A program made the position numbers and the translations under genes. Shown one piece after another: positions 20,261 to 28,635 of a stretch of DNA of 64,000 bases. This DNA is from Alphaproteobacteria bacterium UBA3760. GTDB taxonomy: Bacteria > Pseudomonadota > Alphaproteobacteria > Rs-D84. The number at the start of each line of letters is the position of its first letter. The stretch's first letter is position 1. The notes beneath the pieces were generated by a model. It was not told the origin of the DNA. It did not search any database and was given only the letters and a program-made list of their open reading frames with translations. The stretch covers positions 22,599 through 86,598 of the forward strand of contig DFGC01000010.1 in NCBI GenBank assembly GCA_002371155.1, in the 5' to 3' direction.

Positions 20261-20347
20261 AGATATTTAGTAATTAAAATAAATCTGTTGATATATGGGG
20301 TTTGTTTTGCTATTCTTTTTACACAATATATAAAGGATAAAAAATAA

Positions 20348-21310
20348 ATGACTATAAAAGTTCGTGATTTCGAGGTGCGTTTAACCCGCACCAAAGAAGA
20401 ACGTCGCCAGGTTCGCGCCTTGCGATATGCGGTCTTTGTCGAAGAAGAGGGTGCGTCTGCCACCGAAGAACAAAAAAACCTGCGCGAAGAATATGATTCT
20501 TATGACCGGTTTGCGGAATATTTGGGCGTGTTTCACAATGGGAAAATCGTTGGAACATATCGCATAATAAATCGCGATGCGGCGGAAAAAATGGGCGGTT
20601 TTTATACCGAAACAGAATTTGATATTTCTAAAATAAAAAAATCTGGGGCAAATATTGCGGAAATGTCGCGCGCATGTGTTGCACCCGAATATCGCGAAAA
20701 TGCGCTGGTTATGCGCCTGTTATGGGCGGGGTTGGGCGAATATATTGTTCGAAATAAAATTGGTATTGTTTTTGGTGTTGCGTCATGGACGGGAACAAAT
20801 CCGGCGGCATCTGCCCAGGCGATTTCGTATTTGTATTATAATCATTTATCACCATTGCGTTTGCGTGCGACGGTTGATACAACAAAATTGGTTGATGGGG
20901 TAAATCCGAAATTGACCCGCATGAATATTTTGCCGGCTGTTTTTGTTGATTCAAATATGGCGCGTCGTGAAATGACCCCGTTAATCAAGGGGTATCTGCG
21001 TATAAACGCGACATTTGGTCGTGGTGTGTTTATCGACAAACCGTTTAACACATACGATGTGTTTGTCATGTTGCGAACCCGTGATATGAATGCGGTATAT
21101 AAAAAACATTTTTTGGGAACAGATGAAACTTTTGACGGCGAAGATTTCGAATTGCCATCGAACTTTATCCAAACATTGGGTAAATTTATAACCACACCTG
21201 CCAAGGGTGCGGTGCGTGTTGTGCGTTCTGTATTCGCGTTTTTATTACGCGAAGATGCGGCGGATGCCGAATTTATCCAAGAAGACAAACCAACCGAAGA
21301 AGAGGAATAA
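20348..21310 (+). CDS. olsB: Ornithine lipid synthase-type N-acyltransferase, copy 2 with C-terminal extension
   Basis: Paralog of the preceding gene across its first 255 residues, with the same RQVRALRYAVFVEEEGA and AEMSRACVAPEYR blocks. A 77-bp stretch (20621-20697) is identical at DNA level to 19745-19821. It differs by an added C-terminal 60 residues with an amphipathic segment and a very acidic tail (EDKPTEEEE), which may be a membrane contact. A ribosome site AAAGGATAAAAAATAA precedes the ATG. It ends 2 bases before the acyltransferase gene. Confidence 0.82.
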   Translation: MTIKVRDFEVRLTRTKEERRQVRALRYAVFVEEEGASATEEQKNLREEYDSYDRFAEYLGVFHNGKIVGTYRIINRDAAEKMGGFYTETEFDISKIKKSGANIAEMSRACVAPEYRENALVMRLLWAGLGEYIVRNKIGIVFGVASWTGTNPAASAQAISYLYYNHLSPLRLRATVDTTKLVDGVNPKLTRMNILPAVFVDSNMARREMTPLIKGYLRINATFGRGVFIDKPFNTYDVFVMLRTRDMNAVYKKHFLGTDETFDGEDFELPSNFIQTLGKFITTPAKGAVRVVRSVFAFLLREDAADAEFIQEDKPTEEEE

Positions 21311-21312
21311 AA

Positions 21313-22149
21313 ATGCGTGTTATGGCTGATAAATGCAAAACAAATATTTTTGATAATATATCGGCGGTGTTTCGTGCGGTATTTTTTGTTGTAATTGTGT
21401 TTCTGCATTTGCCGATTTTGGTGATAATTCCACGCGGGCGGCTTTCTGTGAAATATATGCGGTTTTTTATGTGGACAATCGGGCTGCCGGTTGGTGTCCG
21501 GGTCAGAACGCATGGTAATTTATCAAAAAAACGTCCACTGATGTGTGTTGCAAATCATATATCGGTGTTTGAATTATTTTCTATACCAATCGGATATGGT
21601 TGTTCATTTGTGGGAAAAATCGATATTGCATCATATCCATTGGTTGGTTGGATTGCAAAAAAGTTTGGTGTTGTGTTTGTTGACCGTCGCCCATCCCACG
21701 CGATTGAGGCTTTGGCGGCGATGTCAAAACAATTGCATACCGCGTCATACCCCGTTGTCATTTTTCCCGAGGGTACCACAACCAACGGCGCATATGTTCG
21801 CGAATTCAAATCTGCGATGTTTAATATGGTCGAAGAAATAAAAGATTTGACAATTCAACCATTGGTTATAACATATAAAACCCGTCGTGGCAAATGTGTT
21901 AATGACCAGGTTTTGGCAAACGATTACGCGTATTTTGACAACGCGAAACAAACCGCCGGCCCCCGTTGCGAGGTTGAACGCAGTGCGTTTGGTCAAATAT
22001 TTCATATTGCAAAACTGGGCGGAATTACGGTTGATATAACGGCATTGGAACCTGTATCGGTTGCCGGCAAAGACCGCAAAGAAATTGCAAAAATCTTGCA
22101 TGATATAGTATCAAACAAATACATGGAATTAAAAGATAAAGAGATATAA
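21313..22149 (+). CDS. 1-acylglycerol-3-phosphate / lyso-ornithine-lipid O-acyltransferase (PlsC/OlsA family)
   Basis: 278 residues with an N-terminal membrane helix (about residues 15-38). Motif I is NHISVFE, an H-x4-E form of the usual H-x4-D; the Glu variant is known in alphaproteobacterial members. Motif III is present as VIFPEGTTTNG near residue 153. Position directly after two olsB-type genes argues for the second, O-acylating step of ornithine lipid synthesis (OlsA), but phosphatidic acid synthesis (PlsC) is equally possible from sequence. The start is 2 bases after the preceding stop. Confidence 0.85.
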   Translation: MRVMADKCKTNIFDNISAVFRAVFFVVIVFLHLPILVIIPRGRLSVKYMRFFMWTIGLPVGVRVRTHGNLSKKRPLMCVANHISVFELFSIPIGYGCSFVGKIDIASYPLVGWIAKKFGVVFVDRRPSHAIEALAAMSKQLHTASYPVVIFPEGTTTNGAYVREFKSAMFNMVEEIKDLTIQPLVITYKTRRGKCVNDQVLANDYAYFDNAKQTAGPRCEVERSAFGQIFHIAKLGGITVDITALEPVSVAGKDRKEIAKILHDIVSNKYMELKDKEI

Positions 22150-22151
22150 AA

Positions 22152-23588
22152 ATGAAAACGGCAATAACACCAACCAGAACTGAAAATTTTAGTGAATGGT
22201 ATCAAAATTTAATTGTTGCGGCGGATTTGGCGGAAAATGCGCCTGTGCGTGGTTGCATGACGATAAAGCCATATGGTTGGGCAATTTGGGAACTGATGCG
22301 CGAACAAATGGACAAACGCATCAAGGCCGCGGGTGTTCAAAATGCGAATTTCCCATTACTGATACCAATTGCATATTTTAATCGCGAGGCGGAACATGTC
22401 GCGGGTTTTGCCAAAGAGGCGGCGGTTGTCACACATTATCGTTTGAAAATGATTGACGGTAAATTGCAACCGGACCCCGATGCAGAATTAACGGAACCTT
22501 ATGTTATTCGTCCAACATCCGAAACCATTATTGGCGAGGCTATGTCCCGTTGGGTGCAATCTTGGCGTGATTTGCCGATGAAGTTGAATCAGTGGGTAAA
22601 TGTTATGCGCTGGGAAATGCGGCCGCGTATGTTTTTGCGCACATCGGAATTTAATTGGCAAGAAGGTCATAATGTTTTTGCAACCCACGAAGACGCAAAT
22701 GCCGACGCAAAAAAAATGCACAAAATGTATGCGGACTATATGCGGGATGTTTTGGCGGCCCCGGTTATTGCCGGTGAAAAAACACCCGAAGAAAGATTTG
22801 CCGGTGCCGACCACACATACACCGTCGAACAAATTATGCAAGATGGCAAGGCTTTACAGGCGGGCACATCACACGATTTGGGACAACATTTTGCAAAATC
22901 TTTTAATATTCAATATCTGGGAACCGATGGCAAATTACAATACGCATGGACGACATCTTGGGGAACATCAACCCGTATGATGGGCGGACTGTTTATGATT
23001 CATTCGGACGATGATGGTTTGGTTTTACCACCGGCCGTTGCGCCATATCAAATTGTGATTATTCCAATCGTTCGCGAAGAAAACACAGATGCATTAAATA
23101 AATATGCCGAAGATCTGGGCGAAAAATTGCGTGAATTGGATTTGCGTGTTTTGGTGGACACGACCGATATGCGCGCACCTGATAAAATGTGGAAATGGAT
23201 TAAACGCGGTGTGCCATTGCGTGTTGAAATCGGCGCGCGTGAAATGGAAAATAATTCTGTCACAATTACCCGTCGTGATTTGGGCAAAGAATCCAAACAA
23301 ACGGTATCTGTGGACGAATTGTTGAAAACCGCACCCGATTTGATGAAACAAATGCAACGCGAAATGTATGAACGGGCGTTGGCGCGCCAGCAATCACAAA
23401 TTCACGATGTTGCAACATTGGCGGATTTGGAACAAGAATTAGAACGCGGCACAACGGGATTTTTCCGCATTAAATATGATTTAACATTAAATGCGGAATT
23501 TGACGGATTGATTGAAAAATATAAAATCAGTCGCCGGTGTCTGGATGCGAATGACCCAAGTTTTGTCTATGTTGCAAAATCATATTAA
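22152..23588 (+). CDS. proS: Prolyl-tRNA synthetase, archaeal/eukaryal-type short form
   Basis: Class II aminoacyl-tRNA synthetase charging tRNA-Pro. 478 residues without the bacterial editing insertion. Blocks typical of the archaeal/eukaryal type are visible: VRGCMTIKPYGWAIWE, YVIRPTSETI (motif 2 entrance), RTSEFNWQEGH, and GTSHDLGQHFAKSF. It ends in FVYVAKSY, the tyrosine-terminated tail seen in this type. Most alphaproteobacteria carry another ProRS form, so this copy may be an ancient transfer. It starts 2 bases after the acyltransferase, so it is in the same operon. Confidence 0.95.
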   Translation: MKTAITPTRTENFSEWYQNLIVAADLAENAPVRGCMTIKPYGWAIWELMREQMDKRIKAAGVQNANFPLLIPIAYFNREAEHVAGFAKEAAVVTHYRLKMIDGKLQPDPDAELTEPYVIRPTSETIIGEAMSRWVQSWRDLPMKLNQWVNVMRWEMRPRMFLRTSEFNWQEGHNVFATHEDANADAKKMHKMYADYMRDVLAAPVIAGEKTPEERFAGADHTYTVEQIMQDGKALQAGTSHDLGQHFAKSFNIQYLGTDGKLQYAWTTSWGTSTRMMGGLFMIHSDDDGLVLPPAVAPYQIVIIPIVREENTDALNKYAEDLGEKLRELDLRVLVDTTDMRAPDKMWKWIKRGVPLRVEIGAREMENNSVTITRRDLGKESKQTVSVDELLKTAPDLMKQMQREMYERALARQQSQIHDVATLADLEQELERGTTGFFRIKYDLTLNAEFDGLIEKYKISRRCLDANDPSFVYVAKSY

Positions 23589-23683
23589 AAAATATCAGGG
23601 ATTTTCATCCCTGTTTTTTTATTAAAACAAATCCGGTTAAATATGATATAATAAACAAAAAAAACAAGAGCAGGGGGGATTTT

Positions 23684-24607
23684 ATGAAAGTCGCAATTAT
23701 TGGTTTGGGTTCGGTTGGTTCGGCGGTTGCAACCGCAATTAAAAATACAGGCCTGGTTCACGAAATGGTTTTGTTTGACCGCGATGCGGTCCGTAGTCAA
23801 GCGGCCGCGGCGGATTTGGGGCATGCGGCGGCTTTTTCGTTTGATGTAAAAATAACGGCTGCAAATTCGTATCGTGAAATCCGTGGTTCTGAAATAGTGG
23901 TGATTGCCGCCGGCGCGAATCAAAAACCGGGACAAACACGCACAGATTTATTGTCGGCAAATGCAAATGTCATTCGCGATATTATCCCACGCGTCATGGC
24001 AAATACAGACCCCAAAACGATTAAAATAATTATCGTCACCAATCCGTTGGATGTTATGGTGATGTTGGCGCGTGATTTGTCCGGCCTGCCATCCGCGCGG
24101 GTTATTGGAACGGGGACAATGTTGGATTCGGCGCGCCTGCGCACGATATTGGCACGTGCATTGGATGTGTCCCCAATGTCGATAAATGCGTATGTTTTGG
24201 GTGAACATGGCGATTCGTCGGTTGTGAATTGGGAATCGGCATGTGTTGGTGCGATTCCATTAAATGATTTTTGTCGCACGACAAAAATACCTTTATCCCA
24301 AACAACGCGTCGCACGATTGAATATCGGGTTCACAACGCAGCCTATGAGATTATAAACGGTCGTGGTGCAACATGGGACGGTATTGGTGCCGCGGTAAAT
24401 GATTTGTTGCGTTGCATAATAAACGATGAAAAAAGAATTTTAACTGTATCAACATGCGCGCCCAAAACAAACCTGGCGATGTCGATGCCAACGATTGTTG
24501 GTGCCGCCGGTGCAGTGCGTGTTTTGACACCACACCTGGCCCCCACAGAAAGCAAGGCTTTACATGCCAGTTCGCGCATCATCAAAAAAAATTACAACAA
24601 TATTTAA
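23684..24607 (+). CDS. ldh: L-lactate dehydrogenase
   Basis: NAD-dependent reduction of pyruvate to lactate in the cytoplasm; 307 residues. The Rossmann motif GLGSVGSA is at residues 7-14. The substrate-choice loop reads AGANQKPGQTR, with Gln where malate dehydrogenases have Arg, which favours lactate. NPLDVM, GTGTMLDSAR and the catalytic His block GEHGDSSVVNW are in place. A ribosome site AGGGGGG precedes the start. Points to fermentative metabolism. Confidence 0.9.
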   Translation: MKVAIIGLGSVGSAVATAIKNTGLVHEMVLFDRDAVRSQAAAADLGHAAAFSFDVKITAANSYREIRGSEIVVIAAGANQKPGQTRTDLLSANANVIRDIIPRVMANTDPKTIKIIIVTNPLDVMVMLARDLSGLPSARVIGTGTMLDSARLRTILARALDVSPMSINAYVLGEHGDSSVVNWESACVGAIPLNDFCRTTKIPLSQTTRRTIEYRVHNAAYEIINGRGATWDGIGAAVNDLLRCIINDEKRILTVSTCAPKTNLAMSMPTIVGAAGAVRVLTPHLAPTESKALHASSRIIKKNYNNI

Positions 24608-24672
24608 TGGATTTTAATCGTATTTATTTGCATTAAATTTGCATTTATAATTGTGTCATAAGGAATTCTGAT

Positions 24673-24975
24673 ATGACACATGACGATATTGAATACGAAG
24701 TTTTGCCAGATGGATGTGGTTTTTGTGCCAAATGTCATGGCGAAAATATTGGTGAAATAACTTTCGTAAAAATTGGTATAGACAAATTGATGATTGACCA
24801 CACATTCATAGAATCGAATTATCAAAATTTTCCGATTGCATTTAACCTGGTAAATCGTGTTGTGAAATTGGCCCGCACCCAACATCGCAAGGTTTTAACA
24901 ATATGTCCATCTGTTTTAAATGTTTTTGCCGGACATCCAGAATTTGATGATGTGCGATTGATGAACGCACAATAA
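24673..24975 (+). CDS. Small GNAT acetyltransferase (YjdJ/CG type)
   Basis: 100 residues, the length of the minimal single-domain GNAT family with the pattern seen here: GEITFVKIG, then DHTFIESNYQ, a helix VVKLARTQHRKVL, and the end ICPSVLNVFAGHPEF, matching the family's CPFVxxYIxxHPE. An acetyl-CoA-dependent enzyme of unknown substrate. Two Cys pairs near residues 15-21 (CGFCAKC) are unusual and could bind a metal. Confidence 0.75.
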   Translation: MTHDDIEYEVLPDGCGFCAKCHGENIGEITFVKIGIDKLMIDHTFIESNYQNFPIAFNLVNRVVKLARTQHRKVLTICPSVLNVFAGHPEFDDVRLMNAQ

Positions 24976-25003
24976 AATAAATGCAAATTTTTCATAAAAA
25001 TAT

Positions 25004-25033
25004 CTTGCGTGATTTGTATAGTATTTTCTATAA
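25004..25033 (+). promoter_or_regulatory. Probable promoter of the CPHC thiol-disulfide gene
   Basis: TTGCGT and TATAAT with an 18-base spacer, about 25 bases upstream of the start codon region. Confidence 0.4.
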
Positions 25034-25058
25034 TACCATCACGATAAAAGGAGAATTT

Positions 25059-25640
25059 ATGAAAAATACATTTTTTGTGGCATTGATGGGGTTATGCTTG
25101 ATTGGTGGGGCGAACGCCGCCAATATGACGATTTATTATTCGCCGACATGCCCGCATTGTCATCATGTCAAAGATTTCACAAACAACAATTTTATTTATG
25201 AATATCCAACAATAACGGTGACATTGGTTGATGCAACATTACCTGAAAACAGAACAATGTTTATGGATACATTAAAGGCTTGTGATTTTTCATCGGGTGG
25301 TGTACCGGTGATTAAAATTGGCGACAAATGTTTCCAGGGATTTTTGGAAACAATGGCGGACGAAATGCGTGCCGCGATAGAGGTTGACTTGTCCGATATG
25401 GAAAAGAAAAATGCATTGGATGTAAAAAATGCAATCGCGGCGGACGGGGACGCATATCGCGATGAACATCCAACACCGGTTGCGTCGGTTGTGGAATATA
25501 CGGCGCAAACGGCGGATGTGGATACTGAAAAAAAAACTAGTGCATCTGATAACAAATTTGCATCGTGGACATTGGCGATTTTGGCATTTGTAATTTTGGT
25601 ATTCAGTGTTGCCATGTCGCATCGCAAATCAAAAAAATAA
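25059..25640 (+). CDS. Exported thioredoxin-fold protein with CPHC motif and C-terminal anchor
   Basis: 193 residues. A signal peptide (MKNTFFVALMGLCLIGGANA) leads directly into a glutaredoxin-like domain with YYSPTCPHCHHV, a C-P-H-C active site as in DsbA, and the cis-proline block GGVPVIKIG near residue 86. After about residue 150 a linker leads to a transmembrane helix (169-186) and a basic tail, so the domain hangs in the periplasm from the inner membrane. Start 25059 has AAAGGAGAATTT. A role in disulfide exchange for the many cysteine-rich exported proteins nearby is an attractive inference. Confidence 0.8.
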   Translation: MKNTFFVALMGLCLIGGANAANMTIYYSPTCPHCHHVKDFTNNNFIYEYPTITVTLVDATLPENRTMFMDTLKACDFSSGGVPVIKIGDKCFQGFLETMADEMRAAIEVDLSDMEKKNALDVKNAIAADGDAYRDEHPTPVASVVEYTAQTADVDTEKKTSASDNKFASWTLAILAFVILVFSVAMSHRKSKK

Positions 25641-25658
25641 AAACAACAGGGTTAAATA

Positions 25659-26459
25659 ATGTTTGATTTAACAAGTCTGGATTATATTTATATTGTCGTG
25701 CTGTTGGCATCAACGGTGTGGGCAACGATTCGTGGTGGTGTATATGAAACAATCGCAACATTGTCGTGGATTGCGGCGGCGATTGCGGCGCGTTTTGCAT
25801 CCCCATGGTTGGATGGTGTTTTTCAATCATGGTTCAAATTGCCTGATTCCACCGTCGTGACATTGGTTGCGTCATATTTTGTTGTGTTCTTTGTAATATT
25901 GTTGATGGTGGGGTTTGTGAACCAAAGGTTGCGCGACAGAATCCAAGAATCCATGATGAATGTGACCGACCATACATTGGGGGTTATATTTGGAATTATA
26001 CGCGGAATTGTCGTTATGGGAATTGCGTATTGGGTTATGTTGTGGTATTTTTCAGATATCCCGCATATGCCTGCATGGATTGAAAATGCGCGCACGCGTC
26101 CGGTGATGCAATTGACGGCGGTGAAATTAGACGAATGGTTTTTACCGGGTGGTGAAAATAAATTGTTGGCGCGTGATGTGGCGGGCACGAAACAGGCGGA
26201 CGAAATTTATAAAAATTTAATAAACCCGGCGGTGTCTGCGGTGAATGAAATTAAAAACGGTGAACCGCGTTCGCGTGATACAAATAAAAAATCTGAAACG
26301 ACTAATCCTGCAACAAATGCCGCGACAAAACCGGCAACGCAAAAAAACGATGCCGATACCGGATACAAATCATCTGAACGGACCGCATTGGAAAACCAGT
26401 TGTTGCAAATCGAAACATCTGCGCGGGCGCATATGGAACGGGACAAAAATCAGAAATAA
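25659..26459 (+). CDS. cvpA: CvpA family membrane protein
   Basis: 266 residues. Four hydrophobic helices lie in the first 145 residues, with the CvpA pattern LDYIYIVVLLAST at the start, the glycine after WATIRGG, and LGVIFGIIRGIVV in the last helix. The C-terminal 110 residues are hydrophilic and rich in Lys, Thr and Asn, ending in a probable coiled segment. CvpA is an inner-membrane protein linked to colicin V export and envelope stress; exact role unknown. It lies 18 bases after the thiol-disulfide gene. Confidence 0.85.
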   Translation: MFDLTSLDYIYIVVLLASTVWATIRGGVYETIATLSWIAAAIAARFASPWLDGVFQSWFKLPDSTVVTLVASYFVVFFVILLMVGFVNQRLRDRIQESMMNVTDHTLGVIFGIIRGIVVMGIAYWVMLWYFSDIPHMPAWIENARTRPVMQLTAVKLDEWFLPGGENKLLARDVAGTKQADEIYKNLINPAVSAVNEIKNGEPRSRDTNKKSETTNPATNAATKPATQKNDADTGYKSSERTALENQLLQIETSARAHMERDKNQK

Positions 26460-26470
26460 TGATATATATA

Positions 26471-26498
26471 AAATCCCCGATTTATTGGGGATTTTTTC
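26471..26498 (+). terminator. Terminator after cvpA
   Basis: AAATCCCC and GGGGATTT stem with an 8-base loop and a T-run. Confidence 0.88.
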
Positions 26499-26572
26499 TT
26501 GGGCAAATGTTCTTGGGGCGCATGCGTAATTTTTATGTCAAAATACAAGTGTAAAGCCCCAAAGGATAAAAA

Positions 26573-27070
26573 ATGTTATTAAAACCAAAAATATATATCA
26601 CCGTATTATTTATCTATGAAATCGTCGCAGTAATGTTTTTGCATTGTCAAAACATGTGCACGCCTGTGCTTGGGATGACCGCATGCCAAGATTGGTTTCG
26701 GTATTTTGCCGCATGTATAGTTATCCCGGGATTAGTATCTTTGATATGGATGTGGGTTGACACAATATGTCATGCCTATCGCAACAGGTTTTTCCGCCGT
26801 GCGCGTGGCGCATTGGTTGATATATTGGACGGATTGCGCGACCGGTTGTCTGAAAAAATATCGCGCGAAGATATTGAACGTTATATAACCGTTGCGTCAT
26901 TATATGGCATAAAATACTATATGTCGCACAATGAAAAGTTCAGGGCGGTCTTGCACGAAATAGCCCCCGAAACCCGCGAATGGGATTTGGACGAAGACAC
27001 GGAAACCAAACAAAATCGCGCCCGCAAAAATAAATCGAATCAAAATAAATCAAACCGTCGCAAAAAATAA
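26573..27070 (+). CDS. Two-helix membrane protein with basic tail, unknown function
   Basis: 165 residues. Hydrophobic segments at about 7-25 and 45-66 with four cysteines between and around them, then a helical cytoplasmic region (RARGALVDILDGLRDRL) and a strongly basic tail rich in Lys, Asn and Arg. AAAGGATAAAAA precedes the start. No family recognised. Confidence 0.65.
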   Translation: MLLKPKIYITVLFIYEIVAVMFLHCQNMCTPVLGMTACQDWFRYFAACIVIPGLVSLIWMWVDTICHAYRNRFFRRARGALVDILDGLRDRLSEKISREDIERYITVASLYGIKYYMSHNEKFRAVLHEIAPETREWDLDEDTETKQNRARKNKSNQNKSNRRKK

Positions 27071-27118
27071 AATTAAACGACGCAAAATTTATCCCCTTTT
27101 GTTTTGCCAAAAACGACC

Positions 27119-27146
27119 ACGCCGCATCTCGCGGCGTGTTTTTTTT
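27119..27146 (+). terminator. Intrinsic terminator
   Basis: ACGCCGC and GCGGCGT around ATCTC, followed by eight T within nine bases. Confidence 0.9.
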
Positions 27147-27164
27147 ATGAAAAATATATGCAAT

Positions 27165-27192
27165 AAAAAAAATCCCACACAACATGCGGGAC
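27165..27192 (-). terminator. Terminator after tRNA-Thr
   Basis: On the minus strand GTCCCGCA and TGTGGGAT pair with one mismatch and are followed by TTTTTTT, 9 bases after the tRNA end. Confidence 0.75.
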
Positions 27193-27201
27193 TTTTATTC
27201 C

Positions 27202-27277
27202 TGGTGCCAGTTGTCGGACTTGAACCAACGACCCTCTGATTACAAATCAGATGCTCTACCAGCTGAGCTAAACTGGC
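27202..27277 (-). tRNA. tRNA-Thr (anticodon TGT)
   Basis: Full cloverleaf on the minus strand: acceptor GCCAGTT/AACTGGC, D-arm GCTC...GAGC, anticodon stem TCTGA/TCAGA with loop TTTGTAA, T-loop TTCAAGT, encoded CCA. Confidence 0.96.
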
Positions 27278-27391
27278 AATGTGAAATCATCTTATAATTT
27301 TTGTTTGATAAAATCAAGCATTTTTTATACGAAACTTGCTTTTTATGAAACGTTTAGTAAAATGACAGCGAAATAGTCAAAGGATTTAGCG

Positions 27392-27598
27392 ATGATTTGT
27401 TTTGTAGAGTATTTGATTTTTCGCGAATTGCATCACCAATTAAAAATTTCGTATAAAGTCAGAGGAGAATCTGCACAATCTGATAGCAAAAATTCCCTTA
27501 TTAAAATGGCACGTTTACAAGAATTGTTTATTGTGTTGCATTCAATAAAACGAGCATATTATCAGGCTTGGCGCGACAACGAGGCGCGGGATTATTAA
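27392..27598 (+). CDS. Small hypothetical protein, 68 residues
   Basis: A -35 TTGCTT and -10 TAAAAT with a 16-base spacer stand 30 bases upstream, and CAAAGGATTTAG precedes the ATG, so expression is likely. The protein is helical and charged, without signal peptide. No family recognised. Confidence 0.5.
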   Translation: MICFVEYLIFRELHHQLKISYKVRGESAQSDSKNSLIKMARLQELFIVLHSIKRAYYQAWRDNEARDY

Positions 27599-27606
27599 AA
27601 ATGATT

Positions 27607-27634
27607 TTTGATAAATTGGCAAAATGTGCTATAA
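27607..27634 (+). promoter_or_regulatory. Promoter of the envelope protein/protease pair
   Basis: TTGATA and TATAAT with a 16-base spacer, only a few bases before the start codon at 27643, so the leader would be very short or absent. Confidence 0.5.
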
Positions 27635-27642
27635 TTTAGCAT

Positions 27643-28635
27643 ATGTCGATATATAAACGAATTTTGCCTTGTTTTATTGCGCTATCCTGTATTCATAACG
27701 CGTATGCTGATGATACGGGTATGGCTTTGGCAGATTTGTATTCTGTATATGAAACAACTTCTCAATTTTGTGATGGAATATCCGACCGGATATCGGCTGT
27801 GTCTGGGATATCAAAAATAAATACCGGGATAACGGCAACGGGAACTGTGGCGGCGGGTGGTGCATTATATGCCGGTATAAAAAAATCTGAAACCGATCAA
27901 GAAATCGCCGAATTGGCAAAGCAATTATGTGCCGATGGCGGTTGCGACCCAGACAAAGTCGAGGCGATGTCTGATCAAGAATTTTTCGATAAAATATTAC
28001 CAACATTGATCGAAATGATATCGCGTTCCGAGTCAAATGCCGCTGAAAAAATGGCACAAAAATCTGAACTGGATGCCATGGTTGCAAAATCGAAACGGCT
28101 GGGAAATTGGCGCACAGGTTTATTGGCGGGAACGGTCGGCACAAATGTTGCGTCGGCAATAATATCGGGATTAAATAAAAACCAATCTGATTTGATACAA
28201 CAAATTTCTGCGTGCAATGTGGCGGTGGCACGATTGCGCGAATATTATAATGCGGCATTGCAAAATGGTGTAAATCCAATTGAAAATCCGGTTATGCAAA
28301 CATTCCAGACGACTATAACAAATTGTGGAACATTACAAATATCTGATGTTGAAAAAATAGAAAAACGTATGACGGCGGTTTTTGGAACATCGATTGCGGG
28401 CGCGACGATTGGTGCGGTCGGGACCGGGACATCGATTGTGGCGAATACTGATAAAATTCGCAACGATAATTCTGATGCCGGTAAACAAACAGAAAAAACA
28501 TTAAACACAATTTCAAATGTTGCGGCAGGAACAAATATCGCCACTGGAATCGTTGGAACAGGATTAAATATATCATTGATAACATTGACGCGCGATTTAA
28601 TGCGCACTGCACAAAATTGCGAGGATACATTATGA
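27643..28635 (+). CDS. Exported glycine/alanine-rich protein, partner of the downstream protease
   Basis: 330 residues. A signal peptide ends at SCIHNAYA. Three hydrophobic Gly/Ala/Thr stretches (about 62-80, 165-180, 246-270) look like glycine-zipper membrane segments, separated by helical parts with scattered cysteines. The stop overlaps the start of the next gene by 4 bases (ATGA), so the two are translationally coupled. No family recognised; a membrane-inserting partner or substrate of the protease is a guess from coupling. Confidence 0.7.
   Translation: MSIYKRILPCFIALSCIHNAYADDTGMALADLYSVYETTSQFCDGISDRISAVSGISKINTGITATGTVAAGGALYAGIKKSETDQEIAELAKQLCADGGCDPDKVEAMSDQEFFDKILPTLIEMISRSESNAAEKMAQKSELDAMVAKSKRLGNWRTGLLAGTVGTNVASAIISGLNKNQSDLIQQISACNVAVARLREYYNAALQNGVNPIENPVMQTFQTTITNCGTLQISDVEKIEKRMTAVFGTSIAGATIGAVGTGTSIVANTDKIRNDNSDAGKQTEKTLNTISNVAAGTNIATGIVGTGLNISLITLTRDLMRTAQNCEDTL

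Noticed and set aside
21313..22149. H-x4-E instead of H-x4-D in the PlsC-type protein as an inactivating change
   Set aside because: The Glu form is known among alphaproteobacterial acyltransferases and the rest of the motifs are intact.
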